Positions 1 through 13,558 of a DNA stretch of 64,000 nt are shown here, piece by piece. Both the position numbers and the translations under genes were made by a program. The stretch is from NCBI RefSeq assembly GCF_003086295.3, contig NC_092051.1, positions 13,260,810 to 13,324,809 of the forward strand, given 5' to 3'. A model generated the notes under the pieces. It had not been told where the DNA came from, did not search any database, and saw only the letters and a program-made list of their open reading frames with translations. How positions within the stretch are numbered: position 1 is the first letter of the stretch; each line of letters begins with the position of its first letter. Origin of the DNA: Arachis hypogaea. Its lineage: Eukaryota > Streptophyta > Magnoliopsida > Fabales > Fabaceae.

Positions 1-118
1 AATAAGTAAAAAATAGAAGGGATCAAAATTTTAAAGGGTAATTTTTGGGATGTATTGTACGAGTAGTGAGTGTGAGAGTGGCTGTATTTGAGATAGTGGT
101 GGTGTTGTAGGAAGTGGT

Positions 119-182
119 AATGACGTACCACGGTGGTACGGACAATTTTTAATGGTAATGACATACCACGATGGTAAGGACA
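119..182. repeat. Palindromic 37-bp subrepeat (first complete pair)
   Basis: Two copies about 37 bp apart. The first contains CGTACCAC-G-GTGGTACG, an 8-bp-arm palindrome around a central G; most later copies keep 6-bp arms (TACCAC-G-GTGGTA). Units carry one copy (for example near 2105, 3415, 3720, 4685, 5010, 6320) or two (for example near 475, 1460, 2425, 3055, 4320, 5330, 6650, 7005). This explains the 308-326 versus 353-361 bp unit lengths. Confidence 0.85.
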
Positions 183-601
183 ATCCTAAATGCATGCAAA
201 ATTCTTATAATTTTTTTTATTCTTATTACTTTATAACATAGCAAACTTTATGTCGTGTCATTTAAAATCCTGAAATAAAAGAATAGACGTACAAAAGAGG
301 AGAAAAAGGGGAGGGAGAATGAGGAAGCAAGGGCACGTTTTACATTTATGAAATTCCAATGTTTTATATGTTCAGAAGGGATCAAAATTTTATAGGAGAA
401 TTTTTGGGGATGTATTGTACGAGTATGTGAGTGTGGCTGTATTTGTGATAGTGATGGTGTTGTAGGAAGTGGTAATGACGTACCACGGTGGTAAGGACAA
501 TGCTCAATGGTAATGACGTACCACGGTGGTAAGGACAATCCGCCATGCAAGCAAAATTCTTATAATTTCTGTTATTCTTATTACTTTACAACATAGCAAA
601 C

Positions 602-1240
602 TTTATGTCGTGCCATTTAAAATCCTGAAATAACAGAATAGACATACAAAAGGGGAGAAAAAGGGAGGGGGAATGAAGAAGCAAGGGCACGTTCTACGTT
701 TATGGAATTTCAATGTTTTATATATACTATTACTTTTTATCTTGTAGCCGTCAATAAAAGGATAAATACAATCCTTCAAAGACAAAAATAAAATAAAAAT
801 TATATAAATTCATTCTTCTGTTCTACACATAAAAATTTGAGTTAAATAGAAAATTTATTAATAATAATTTTTAATTTTAAATTAATTTTTGTGAAAATCA
901 AAATTATTTCCAAGAATTTTTTTTTGTAGGTTTTTGTATTCAATATGTAGTAACACGGTGATGAAAAAAATAAAGAAGAGAGTAGCTGAGGAAATAAGTA
1001 AAAAACAGAAGGGATCAAAATTTTTTAGGAAAATTTTTGGGGATGTATTGTACGAGTAGTGAGTGTGAGAGTGGCTGTATTTGAGATAGTGGTGGTATTG
1101 TAGGAAGTGGTAATGACGTACCACGGTGGAAAGAAAAATTTTCAATGGTAATGACGTACCATGATGGTAAGGACAATCCTCAATGCATGCAAAATTCTTA
1201 TAATTTCTATTATTCTTCTTACTTTATAACATAGCAAACT
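602..1240. repeat. Long-form unit of the array (example)
   Basis: This unit holds the normal short-unit sequence plus an inserted AT-rich block (about 721-1000, starting near ACTATTACTTTTTATC and ending near the next AGAAGGGATC). The same block recurs at about 1723, 2670, 3932 and 5578. All five insertions occupy the same place in the unit, so the long form was made once and then spread with the array by unequal exchange or replication slippage. Confidence 0.8.
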
Positions 1241-4200
1241 TTATGTCGTGCCATTTAAAATCCTAAAATAACAGAATAGACATACAAAAGGGGAGAAAAA
1301 GGGGAGGGGGAATGAGGAAGCAATGGCACGTTCTATGTTAATGGAATTTCAATGTTTTATACGTACAGAAGGGATCAAAATTTTATAGGATAATTTTTGG
1401 GAATGTATTATACGAGTATGTGAGTGTGGCTGTATTTGAGATAGTGGTGGTGTTGTAGGAAGTGGTAATGACGTACCACGGTGGTAAGGACAATCCTCAA
1501 TGGTAATGATGTACCACGGTGGTAAGAACAATCCTCCATGCAAGCAAAATTATTATAATTTCTGTTATTCTTATTACTTTATAACATAGCAAACTTTATG
1601 TCGTGCCATTTAAAATCCTGAAATAACAGAATAGACGTAGAAAAGGGGAGAAAAAGGGGAGGGGGAATGAGGAAGTAAGGGCACGTTCTACGTTTATGGA
1701 ATTCCAATATTTTATATGTACTATTACTTTTTATCTTGTAGCCGCCAATAAAAGGATAAATACAATCCTTAAAAAATAAAAATAAAGTAAAAATTATATA
1801 AATTCCTTCTACTGTTCTGCACATAAAAATTTGAGTTAAATAGAAAATTTTTAATAATAATTTTTTATTTTAAATTAATTTTTGTGAAAATCAAAATCGT
1901 TCCCAAGATTTTTTTGTAGGTTTTTGCATTCAATATGTAGTAACACAGTGATGAGAAAAATAAAGAAGAGAGTAGCTGAGGAAATAAGTAAAAAACAGAA
2001 GGGATCAAAATTTTAAAATGTAATTTTTGGGATGTATTATACGAGTAGTGAGTGTGAGAGTAGCTGTATTTGAGATAGTGGTGGTGTTGTAGGAAGTGGT
2101 AACGACGTACCACGGTGGTAAGGACAATCTTCAATGCATGCAAAATTCTTATAATTTCTGTTATTCTTCTTACTTTATAACATAGCAAACTTTATGTCGT
2201 GCCATTTAAAATCCTGAAATAACAGAATAGACGTACAAAAGGGGAGAAAAAGGGGAGGGGGAATGAGGAAGCAAGGGCACGTTCTATGTTTATGGAATTT
2301 CAATGTTTTATACGTACAGAAGGGATCAAAATTTTATAGGAGAATTTTTGGGAATGTATTGTACGAGTATGTGAGTGTGGCTGTATTTGAGATAGTGGTG
2401 GTGTTGTAGGAAGTGGTAATGACGTACCACGGTGGTAAGGACAATCCTCAATGGTAATGACGTACCACGGTGGTAAGGACAATCCTCCATGCAAGCAAAA
2501 TTCTTATAATTTCTGTTATTCTTATTACTTTACAACATAGCAAACTTTATGTCATGCCATTTAAAATCCTGAAATAACAGAATAGACGTACAAAAGGAGA
2601 GAAAAAGGGGAGGCGAAATGAGGAAGCAAGGACACGTTCTACGTTTATGGAATTCCAATGTTTTATATGTACTATAACTTTTTATCTTGTAGCCGCCAAT
2701 AAAAGGATAAATACAATCCTTCAAAAACAAAAATAAAGTAAAAATTATATAAATTCCTTCTACTGTTCTGCACATAAAAATTTGAGTTAAATAGAAAATT
2801 TTTAATAATAATTTTTAATTTTAAATTAATTTTTGTGAAAATCAAAATCGTTCCCAAGATTTTTTTTTATAGGTTTTTGCATTCAATATGTAGTAACACA
2901 GTGATGAGAAAAATAAAGAAGAGAGTAGCTGAGGAAATAAGTAAAAAACAGAAGGGATCAAAATTTTAAAGGGTAATTTTTGGGATGTATTGTACGAGTA
3001 GTGAGTGAGAGAGTGGCTGTATTTGAGATAGTGGTGGTGTTGTAGGAAGTGGTAATGACGTACCACGGTGGTAAGGACAATTTTTAATGGTAATGACATA
3101 CCACGATGGTAAGGACAATCCTAAATGCATGCAAAATTCTTATAATTTTTGTTATTCTTATTACTTTATAACATAACAAACTTTATGTCGTGTCATTTAA
3201 AATCCTGAAATAAAAAAATAGACGTACAAAAGGGGAGAAAAAAGGGAGGGAGAATGAGGAAGCAAGGGCACGTTTTACATTTATGAAATTCCAATGTTTT
3301 ATATGTACAGAAGGGATCAAAATTTTATAGGAAAATTTTTGGGGATGTATTGTACGAGTATGTGAGTGTGGCTGTATTTGAGATAGTGGTGGTGTTGTAG
3401 GAAGTGGTATTAACATACCACGGTGGTAAGGACAATCCTCAATGCATGCAAAATTCTTATAATTTCTGTTATTCTTATTACTTTATAACATAGCAAACTT
3501 TATGTCGTGCCATTTAAAATCTTGAAATAACAGAATAGGCGTACAAAAGGGGAGAAAAAGGGGAGAGGGAATGAGGAAGCAAGGGCACGTTATACGTTTA
3601 TGGAATTCCAATGTTTTATATGTACAGAAGGGATCAAAATTTTTGGGGATGTATTGTACGAGTAGTGAGTGTGAGTGTGGCTGTATTTTAGATGGTGGTG
3701 GTGTTGTAGGAAGTGGTAATGACGTACCACGGTGGTAAGGACAATCCTCAATGGATGCAAAATTCTTATAATTTATGTTATTCTTATTACCTTATAACAT
3801 AGCAAACTTTATGTCGTGCCATTTAAAATCCTGAAATAACAGAATAGACGTACAAAAGGGGAGAAAAATGGGAGGGGGAATGAGGAAGCAAGGGCACGTT
3901 CTACGTTTATGGAATTCCAATGTTTTATATGTACTATTACTTTTTATCTTGTAGCCGCCAATTAAAGGATAAATACAATCCTTCAAAAACAAAAATAAAG
4001 TAAAAATTATATAAATTCCTTCTACTGTTTTGCACATAAAAATTTGTGTTAAATAGACAATTTTTAATAATAATTTTTAATTTTAAATTAATTTTTGTGA
4101 AAATCTAAATCGTTCCCAAGATTTTTTTTTGTAGGTTTTTGCATTCAATATGTAGTAACACAGTGATGAGAAAAATAAAGAAGAGAGTAGCTGAGGAAAT

Positions 4201-7199
4201 AAGTAAAAAACAGAAGGGATCAAAATTCTAAAGGGTAATTTTTGGGATGTATTGTACAAGTAGTGAGTGTGAGAGTGGCTGTATTTGAGATAGTGGTGGT
4301 GTTGTAGAAAGTGGTAATGACGTACCACGGTGGTTAAGACAATTTTCAATGGTAATGACGTACCACGATGGTAAGGACAATTCTCAATGAATGTAAAATT
4401 CTTATAATTTCTGTTATTCTTATTACTTTATAGCATAGCAAACTTTATGTCGTGCCATTTAAAATTCTGAAATAACAGAATAGACGTACAAAAGGGGAGA
4501 AAAAGGGGAGAAAAAGGGGAGGGGGAATGAGAAAGCAAGAGTACGTGCTACGTTTATGGAATTCTAATGTTTTATATGTACAGAAGGGATCAAAATTTTA
4601 TAGGAAAATTTTCAGGAATGTATTATACGAGTATGTGAGTGTGGCTGTATTTGAGATAGTGGTGGTGTTGTAGGAAGTGGTAATGACGTACCACGGTGGT
4701 AAGGACAATCCTCAATGCATGCAAAATTCTTATAATTTTTGTGATACTTATTACTTTATAACATAGTAAAATTTATGTCGTGCCATTTAAAATCCCGAAA
4801 TAACCGAATAGACGTACAAAAGGGGATAAAAATGGGAGAGGAAATGAGGAAGCAAGGGCACGTTATACGTTTATGGAATTCCATTGTTTTATATGTACAG
4901 AAGGGATCAAAATTTTATATGAAAATTTTTGGGGATGTATTGTACGAATAGTGAGTGTGAGTGTGGCTGTATTTTAGATGGTGGTGGTGTTGTAGGAAGT
5001 GGTAATGACGTACCACGGTGGTAAGGACAATCCTCAATGCATGCAAAATTCTTATAATTTATGTTATTCTTATTACTTTATAACATAGCAAACTTTATGT
5101 CGTGCCATTTAAAATCCTGAAATAACAGAATAGACATATAAAAGGGGAGAAAAAGGAGAGGGGGAATGAGGAAGCAAGGGCACGTTCTACGTTTATGGAA
5201 TTTCAATGCTTTATATGTACAGAAGGGATCAAAATTTTATAGGAAAATTTTTGGGGATGTATTGTACGAGTAGTGAGTGTGAGTGTGGCTGTATTTGAGA
5301 TAGTGATGGTTTTGTAAGAAGTGGTAATGACGTACCACGGTGGTAAGGACAGTCCTCAATGGTAATGACGTACCACGGTGGTAAGGACAATCCTCAATGC
5401 ATGCGAAATTCTTATAATTTTTGTTATTCTTATTACTTTATAACATAGCAAACCTTATTTCGTGCCATTTAAAATCCTGAAATAACGGAATAGACGTACA
5501 AAATGGGAGAAAAAGGGGAGGGGGAATGAGAAAGCAAGGACATGTTCTATGTTTATGGAATTCCAATGTTTTATATATACTATTACTTTTTATCTTGTAG
5601 CCGCCAATAAAAGAATAAATACAATCCTTCAAAGACAAAAATAAAATAAAAATTATATAAATTCCTTTTACTGTTCTACACATAAAAATTTGTGTTAAAT
5701 AGAAAATTTTTAATAATAATTTTTAATTTTAAATTAATTTTTGTGAAAATCAAAATCGTTTCCAATATTTTTTTGTAGGTTTTTATTTTCAATATGTAGT
5801 AACACAGTGGTGAGAAAAATAAAGAAGAGAGTAGCTGAAGAAATAAGTAAAAAATAGAAGGGATCAAAATTTTATAGGAAAATTTTTGGGGATGTATTGT
5901 ACGAGTAGTGAGTGTGAGAGTGACTGTATTTGAGATAGTGGTGGTGTTGTAGGAAGTGATAATGACGTACCACGGTGGTAAGGACAATTCTCAATGGCAA
6001 TGACGTACCACGATGGTAAGAATAATCCTCAATGCATGCAAAATTCCTATAATTTATGTTATTCTTAATACTTTATAACATAGCAAACTTTATGTCGTGC
6101 CATTTAAAATCCTGAAATAATAGAATAGACGTACAAAAGGGGAGAAAAAGGGAAGGAGAAATGAGGAAGCAAGGGCACGTTCTACGTTTATGGAATTCCA
6201 ATGTTTTATATGTACAGAAGGGATCAAAATTTTATAGGGGAATTTTTAGGAATGTATTGTACGAGTATGTAAGTGTGGCTGTATTTGAGATAGTGGTAGT
6301 GTTGTAGGAAGTAGTAATGACGTACCACGGTGGTAAGGACAATCCTCAACGCATGCAAAATTCTTATAATTTCTGTTATTCTTATTACTATATAACATAG
6401 CAAACTTTATGTCGTGCCATTTAAAATCCTGAAATAACAGAATATACGTACAAAATGGGAGAAAAAGGGGAGAGGGAATGAGGAAGCAAGGGCACGTTAT
6501 ATGTTTATGGAATTCCAATGTTTTATATGTACAGAAGGGATCAAAATTTTATAGGAGAATTTTTGGGGATGTATTGTATGAGTAGTGAGTGTGAGTGTGG
6601 TTGTATTTGAGATGATAGTGGTGGTGTTGTAGGAAGTGGTAATGACGTACCACGGTGGTAAGGACAATTCTCAATGGTAATGACATAACACGGTGGTAAG
6701 GACAATCCTCAATGCATGCAAAATTATTATAATTTCTTTTATTTTTATTACTTTATAACATAGCAAACTTTATGTCGTGCCATTTAAAATCCTGAAATAA
6801 CAGAATGGACGTATAAAAAGGGAGAAAAAGGGGAGGGGGAATGAGGAAGTAAGGGCACGTTCTACGTTTATGAAATTTCAATATTTTATATGTACAGAAG
6901 GATCAAAATTTTATAGGAAAATTTTTGGGGATGTATTGTACAAGTAGTGAGTGTGAGTGTGGCTGTATTTGAGATAGTGGTGGTGTTGTAAGAAGTGGTA
7001 ATGACGTACCACGGTGGTAAGGACAATCCTCAATGGTAATGACGTACCACGGTGGTAAGGACAATCCTCAATGCATGCGAAATTTTTATAATTTATGTTA
7101 TTCTTATTACTTTATAAAATAGCAAACTTTATGTCGTGCGATTTAAAATCCTGAAATAACAGAATAGGCGTACAAAAGGGAAGAAAAAGGAGAGGAATT

Positions 7200-7882
7200 T
7201 AATCTATCCACGCACATTGCATTCAGCCATATCAAAACAGAGAGTATCCACATTTTTTCAACATACACAATGTCTGAACCATTACAAAACCCTAGCAGCA
7301 ACTACCCCCATCACAAAAACCCTAACCCAAAATGAACCAATATTCAAAATCATCGAATAGGATACCACACATTCATACAAAAAAAAGGAAAAAGAAGTAG
7401 AGAAGGAACTCGCCATGCAAGAGAACTTACCTCTCACCGGAGATAGCCCCTACCACCGCAGAAGACTGGTGGCCTTCAGACCGTGACGAGGAGGACCAAT
7501 CGCAATGCGAACGGCGTCGCTTGCTGTTGCTTCCACTGGTGATCAGAGTAGCGTCTTCTTGTCACTCTGTTTCGGTGATTCTTTGTTGGTTTTGGGTGAA
7601 AGGGGGGAAAAGTATAAGTGAAAGTGAAAGTGAAAGGGAGAAGGGGAATGGGAGACTTACTTTAGTAATATGGATTTCTGCTATACGGCGTCGTTTTGGA
7701 TGAACCTAGGTGTCACTTAACGGTCCACATGTACTGCCGTTAACGGAATCTGTGAACCCATAAACAGAAGGACAAACGTGATCAATGTCAAATCTTTCGA
7801 GGATTAATTTGATTAAAAATTTCTTTCGGGACTAAATTGACGATCGTGCAATTTTTCGGGGACCAATTTGAACATTAACCCA
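7200..7882 (-). mobile_element. 5' terminal part of a Mutator-like element (partial)
   Basis: Read on the minus strand, the segment starts with a terminal-repeat-like stretch (GGGTTAATGTTC at about 7882, followed by several 'gtcccc-gaaa' phrases) and a GTTAACGGCAG region. Next come an AAACGACGCCGT motif, a pyrimidine-rich leader, and an exon-like piece ending in a good splice donor (GAG|GTAAGTT at about 7425). The same order (terminal repeat, AACG-rich inner end, ACGACGCCG motif, leader) is seen in the complete Mutator element at 35121. The body that should follow on the minus strand is replaced by the tandem array. The other terminus is outside the window, so no target duplication can be tested. 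Confidence 0.5.
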
Positions 7883-8139
7883 ATGATTAACTCATTAATT
7901 TGTTTAAATAAGTGTCAAAATTTAAATTTTTTTGTATATATAATAATTTATTGGTGGATTTATGTATATTGAACAATCCATCTGTTTGTATTTTCTTAGT
8001 TAGGGGTATTTTGATAGTATAAAATTTTGTTTCTTTAGAAATTGTAATGAGTACGTTAGAATATAATTTAACAATTTTTTTTCAAATGAGAGACTAGGTT
8101 TCTTGTTCAGGTAAGAATATTACTCCAACACACTTAAGG
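7883..8139. other. AT-rich spacer
   Basis: No gene, repeat or recognisable signal seen; plain AT-rich intergenic DNA between the Mutator-like terminus and the long inverted-repeat element. Confidence 0.6.
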
Positions 8140-9454
8140 TTAGACTACGGTGCTGAAGCAAATTTTTTTCAGCACCTGCTGAAAGGAGGTTATCTCGACG
8201 CGTGTTATAGTTGTTGGTGCAGTAGCAGACATAGATATGTCTGAAAAATAGCAGTAGTGGCAGAAAATTGAATGGATTAATTATAGTATAGAATTCCGTA
8301 ATATGAAAGTATTAAGAAGTTATTACTTGTTAATGTGACACATGTTTTTGTTAGTTTTTGTTGTTATTGGGTATGGGCTGTTTGGTTTTTGATGGAATTG
8401 GGTTGGAAATACAAAGTTTGGTCAGAAAATAATTATGGGCCACATAATATGATAAGAATAAAAATAGAAACAGAAACAAAAATCGAAGAATAATTGTAAT
8501 AATAAATTAATAATAAATTCAAAATAAAATAGTTAGGATAGTATGTAAAAACAAGCTATTTATCTGTCAATTGTGCCTTCGATTTTGTGTGTGTAAAAGC
8601 TATTGAATTTATTTTTTTAGTGTGTCAGAAAAATTTTTAATAATAAAATAAAGGTATTAAAAAAATAAAAAATTTTAGAAGTTATAATTATATATATTTT
8701 TTATTTTTTACTTAAAAATAATATTTTTAACATAATAAATAAATAAATAAATAATATTTTTATGTTATTGTACCTAAATATAATTATTAGATAAAAAATA
8801 TTTTTATATGAAATAACCAAATATAAAATTACTTTTACTCTTTTTTAAAATTTTTTGAAAAAAATTAACTAACTTGTGTCTTAAAAACACATTTTAAAAA
8901 TATAATAATAGAAATTTTTTAATACTTTTAATATATGTAATGTATTGAAAACGTAAAAAAAAATTAATTTTTATAATAATTTTTATAAAATATTTTTTTA
9001 TAGTATGCTTATTAAAGTATAAGTTAGCAAAACTCTTTAAAAAAATATTATTTGAAAACAAAATATATCATAAAAACTCATTCAAACAAGTTTTTTATTT
9101 ACTTCGACAAAACATTTTTAACCAAAAATTTAATATCCTATTTTAACATTAGCGAATTAAAAAAAAATTTCTATACACAATTTTAACAAAAGCACTTGTT
9201 TTTCAAATTAAGAAATTAATACACCCACTAATACTATTAAATTCTTATTTAATTACCACAACTTTTACCAAGGCACATGTAATTTTTTTCCTTTTCTTCT
9301 TATTTTTATTACTATTGCTTTCCCCTTTTTTTTTTATGCATTGTGTATAAAAATGTACGACTATACCATACTTTATCTAATGCATGACAACAAAAAAAAA
9401 AAAAAGAAAAAGAAAAAACCATCAGCATACCCATCCTTTGATAGGCCCAATTTT

Positions 9455-9790
9455 AAGGTAAATTCTATGATGTAGAAAAAAATATTCTTCTATATTTGTA
9501 TGTTTGTGTTGTCAAAAGGATAGTGTGACAAGTGTTTAAAAAAAGAGTAATTGAAAAGACAAGATTTGACATGTTATAAGTAAAATGTAGTGTATTTTGT
9601 CTTATGTAACATATAAATGATATATTAATTAAACATGCTAACTATATTTATATTAATTAATTATTAAAAATAATATTGAACCTTGTATGATTTTTTTATC
9701 TTTGGACTTTTTAAATGTACACTCTCTCTCCAAAAATATTAATTTTACACACAAAAATTTATTAATATTTATTTATTTTAATATATACTT
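9455..9790 (+). repeat. Left inner arm of the inverted repeat
   Basis: Matches the reverse complement of about 10925-11410 with only scattered differences. The right arm has about 130 bp inserted (about 10980-11120). Shared landmarks in order: TTCTATGATGTAGAAA, GTATGTTTGTGTTGTCAAAA, TGTCTTATGTAACATAT, ACTCTCTCTCC and ACACACAAAAATTTATTAAT. Confidence 0.8.
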
Positions 9791-10924
9791 TTTTTTTTAT
9801 GACTTCGATATATTCAGCTTCACAAATATAAAAATGTATCTACATATTTTAACTAACAAAAAAATATATAACTTTACGTATTTACATACATTTAAATTAA
9901 CGGTAATATTTATATATAATTAATTTAAATATTATATCACTATATTTGTCAATATTATTCTAGGTACATATATATATATTTATAAAAAAATATTATTCAA
10001 ACACCACATATTCTTGACATCTTATAAAAATAGTTTGTTATTAATTATATTTAAATTTTTTAAATTAATAAAACAAAAAAAAATTATATTTAATTATTTA
10101 AAAAATATTAATGTCAAAACAGCATTTGTAATACTGCCATTTTTATGGTGTAAAAAGAGAGAATATATATTTTGGGAGAGTTGATTTTTTTTAGAATGAA
10201 AATTGTAATAAGAAACTTTGCTTTTTGTTATAAAGGAAAATTAAAAATAAATTTAATTTTAATGTAGTGTTAGTTTAAAATAATTTTATATTTATATCTA
10301 ATGATGTAACACTATATTAACAAAAATAATTACTTTTTATAGACGGTGTGAATTGTCATTCAAAAGACCAAATATAATTACATGTGTGTAAAACACATTT
10401 TATACTGTCAATATATCAAAATTAAACTCACTAAAATATGTGCATCCAAAATTTGTATAACACCAGACATATAGAAAAACATGATAGACACACAAAAAAT
10501 ATAAAAAAAACATAGTTATTTTTTGGTATTATGTAGACGCTATCTTGTTATTTTGTTTGCATTAAAATATCTATTTACAGTTATTTATAAAAAATAATTA
10601 AAAGAAAATTTTAAATACTAAAAAAAGAAAAATCTTTTAATAATTAATATTTTAAAAAAATTTTGTCTACAAAAAAAATTAAATACTTCAAGTTATTATT
10701 GGAATATTTTAGATGCAACTTATTATTTATAATTAAATTATTAATTTTTTACAATGAATAAACTATGTTATTGAGTGAATATTTAATATTTATTATTTTA
10801 TTAACTGAAAAAAGTACGTCTGAACAGATTTAACAAAATTATATGATTAATTTCTCTTTGAGACGATAGAAATGTGATGAAGAAAGATGATAATTTTTCT
10901 AATATATATTATACATTCATTAAT

Positions 10925-11410
10925 TTATTTTAAAATAAATATTAATAAATTTTTGTGTGTAAAAATTAATTTTTCAGATGATATTTATTATGTAAATAAA
11001 AATAATTAATTGAATTTTCTTTTTCAAGTAACATGGAAGAAAAATTATTAACTTAGATTTCTTTTTATATTAACTTTAGCTTGGATTTATTGGTTCAAAA
11101 ATTTTCTTTTCAGTTGTTACTGTGATAGGGGAGAGAGAATGGACATTCAAAAAGTCTAAAAATAAAAAAAAATTATATCAGACCCAACATTATCTTTAAT
11201 AACTAATTAACATAAATATAATTAGCCTATTTAATCAATACATCATTCATATGTTACATAAGACAAAATGCATTACATTTTACCTGCAACATATTAAATC
11301 TTGTCCTTTTAACTACTCTTTTTTTAAACACTTGTCACACTATCCTTTTGACAACACAAACATACACATGTAGAAGAATCTTTCTTTCTACATCATAGAA
11401 TTCACCCAAT
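10925..11410 (-). repeat. Right inner arm of the inverted repeat
   Basis: Partner of 9455-9790 in opposite orientation. A single transcript across both arms could fold into a very long hairpin with a loop of roughly 1.1 kb. Confidence 0.8.
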
Positions 11411-11740
11411 TTTAATCCTTAACTGTCTCCAACTTCATTTTAATATAAACAAGATATGATTTTATTGAATAAAATGATATGTGGCCCGTACAATAAATCC
11501 CAACCCATGATAGTAACAAAAAAAAAATTCCCTGTTCAACAAAAAAGACCAAACCCAAATATTTAATCAATATTAGCTGCCGATTACGTAAAGGTAATTA
11601 CGCTCTATCAGAACTGTCTGCAGTACCTCCAGTTGTGTCTATGCAACACAATCAACACACGTGTCCTACTCCCCTTCATGCCAACTCACTTAAGTACGTG
11701 CTGAAAGAATCTTATTTCAGCACGGTAGCATTCGCCTTCT

Positions 11741-13424
11741 TTTATTTATATAGGATCGATTTTATTGGTTTAACTAATAATTTATCAATTTAATTAATAA
11801 TTTATCTTTTTATAATAATTTTTGTTTTACGCACATTTTAACATAATTTATTATATTCTATAATAAATTACGTATATATTGTAAACTATTATATCTTACA
11901 TACATTAAAAAAAGCATAAAAATATAATCTATTTTAAAAAATTGTAATTGCATAAATTCAAAATCAATTTAATTTATTTATGTAATTTTATTTATGTAAC
12001 TTACTCTTATTTTTAATTATTTTATCAACATAATTATACGAATGATAAAATTTTATTGATTCTTTATTAAAATAATACTATATTTATATATCAATTTCAA
12101 TATAGATTTTAATTTTAAATCAATTGATATTTTTGAATGATACTTTAAAAATACTCTAATACTATTTTATAGAGACATATAAAATTTTCATAAAATATGA
12201 AATTATTAAATACTCTTAATTTATATGTTTGTTGAATATAGAAATCCTACTTTTCTAGATCTAACTTCTCTTCTAGACTTCCACGCACACTGAGGCAAGT
12301 TTCACCCGCATTAGTATTTATTTTTGTCGTAAATCTCAAATTCTTATCCTCCATTTTAAACTATGTTATTTTTTATAATAAATATATTATGGATTATTAA
12401 TATGAAAGTTGATCATAATCGAATTATATTGGATTTTAATTAATTTATTTATTTTATACTTATTATGTTATGTTATTTTTGGTTAAATTTTTTTAAAATT
12501 TTTCAAAAATTAATATTTATAGATACTCATCACAAATATTTGCTTTTTCCATGAAAATAAATAAATAAAAAATCACAAAGAAAAAAAGATAGGAGACATT
12601 TTTTTAATGAAGATGGGAGATGAAAGAAGAATTTCTATGCCTATACAGAAATTCATTGCCATCCCTATTTTATTAGCAAATAATAAGAAAAGAAAAATAA
12701 AATAAAATAAAGGATAATGGACGGCTAACTTTGATGTTTGAACTTCTGGTTTCATCCACCACCTTCCAACTCCAGAGAAATCCACAATCACAACTTGCAT
12801 GCCCCATCTACTTGATTTTCAAGAAAGTCAATCATAGATCGATAGTCATCATTTCTTTTTTTCCTTTATATTGGTACTTTTCTTATGAGACCATCTTTCT
12901 GGAGAGGCATAACTAGAGTTTTGGTTAAAGTATATAAAAAAAATGGAATGAAATCTTACATGCATAAAGATTGATATACTTAAAAATTTTATAACCTGTT
13001 GGATAATAAGTATGTTTTGTACCCATATTTACATTTTATAAACTCCAGCTTACTTCTACTTGACAAAAATTATGCGCTTTCAAAGTTTATTTCTACAATT
13101 CTCTCTCTTAATTTTCCTAGTATATTATTATTATTATTATTATTAAACAATGAAGAGCCTAGCTTTTTTCAACTTTGCACAATAATAACTTATTTTCGTT
13201 GATGATAGCTTACGCAAATGTATATAGGAGTTTGAGTGTGAGAGCATTATAGTGATATGACGTGTAAACTCTCCATTAGAACTCTCTAGCTAGGTAGAGA
13301 GGCCCCGTTTTAATAGTCGCTTCGAAACAACGGGAGAAAACGTAACAATTTGAGAGAACAAGCAAAAATGAAGAAAGGATATTGTGGGACCCTAGAAAAA
13401 AATCACATTTAATTTTTTGGTGGG
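11741..13424. other. AT-rich intergenic DNA
   Basis: No gene recognised. Short frames on both strands are low-complexity. A (TTA)n run lies at about 13125-13146. Nothing else is supported. Confidence 0.6.
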
Positions 13425-13558
13425 AATTCATGTGCAATGATTTCACACGTGAAGTTGATAGCTAAAACGTGTTAGATGATTTGAGTGATTTGACTAAATT
13501 TTTATTTAACGGCTCTCAACTATTAATTTTACTCCACTGCACCTGAGTTTTCACCTTA
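13425..13558. mobile_element. Small foldback MITE (family A, copy 1)
   Basis: Contains CACGTGAAGTTGATAG near the left end, GTTAGATGATTTGAG and TTTAACGGCTCTCAACTA in the body, and CACTGCACCTGAGTTTTCACC at the right end. The halves are partly reverse-complementary. Related copies lie at about 46935-47048 and in STS-2 intron 3 (about 51125-51210). Confidence 0.6.

Larger units (their letters stand above)
1..7190. repeat. Higher-order tandem repeat array, about 17 units
   Basis: Direct repeats read by eye. Taking the motif TTTATGTCGTG as anchor, copies start near 249, 602, 1241, 1597, 2193, 2549, 3186, 3503, 3811, 4447, 4773, 5097, 5456, 6090, 6409, 6770 and 7126. Most intervals are 308-361 bp. 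Those starting at 602, 1597, 2549, 3811 and 5456 are 596-639 bp because they carry an extra AT-rich block of about 280 bp. A further difference of about 37 bp comes from one or two copies of a subrepeat around GACGTACCACGGTGG. The array runs off the left edge. Minus-strand open frames of 60-107 codons recur because the repeat recurs; they match no protein I know. It is either a satellite or an internal repeat of a transposon. Confidence 0.93.
8140..11740. mobile_element. Long inverted-repeat (foldback) DNA element, about 3.6 kb
   Basis: The outer ends carry related inverted sequences: ACGGTGCTGAA with a second TTTCAGCAC at 8152-8190, and the reverse complement at about 11695-11725. A stronger inner inverted match joins about 9455-9790 to 10925-11410. 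It includes the 18-mer TTGTCAAAAGGATAGTGT and the following GACAAGTGTTTAAAAAAAGAG on the left, with their complement on the right. The left arm carries about 0.9 kb extra AT-rich sequence (roughly 8470-9430). No transposase frame is visible. Target duplications are not clear, so the exact edges and the superfamily are uncertain. Confidence 0.65.

Noticed and set aside
248..6518. Repeated minus-strand open frames of 60-107 codons with similar sequence
   Set aside because: They recur because the DNA repeats recur, drift in frame between units, lack any known domain and have no start context. Treated as by-products of the array.
1..7190. CRISPR array
   Set aside because: Units are 308-639 bp with no spacers; the context is a plant genome.
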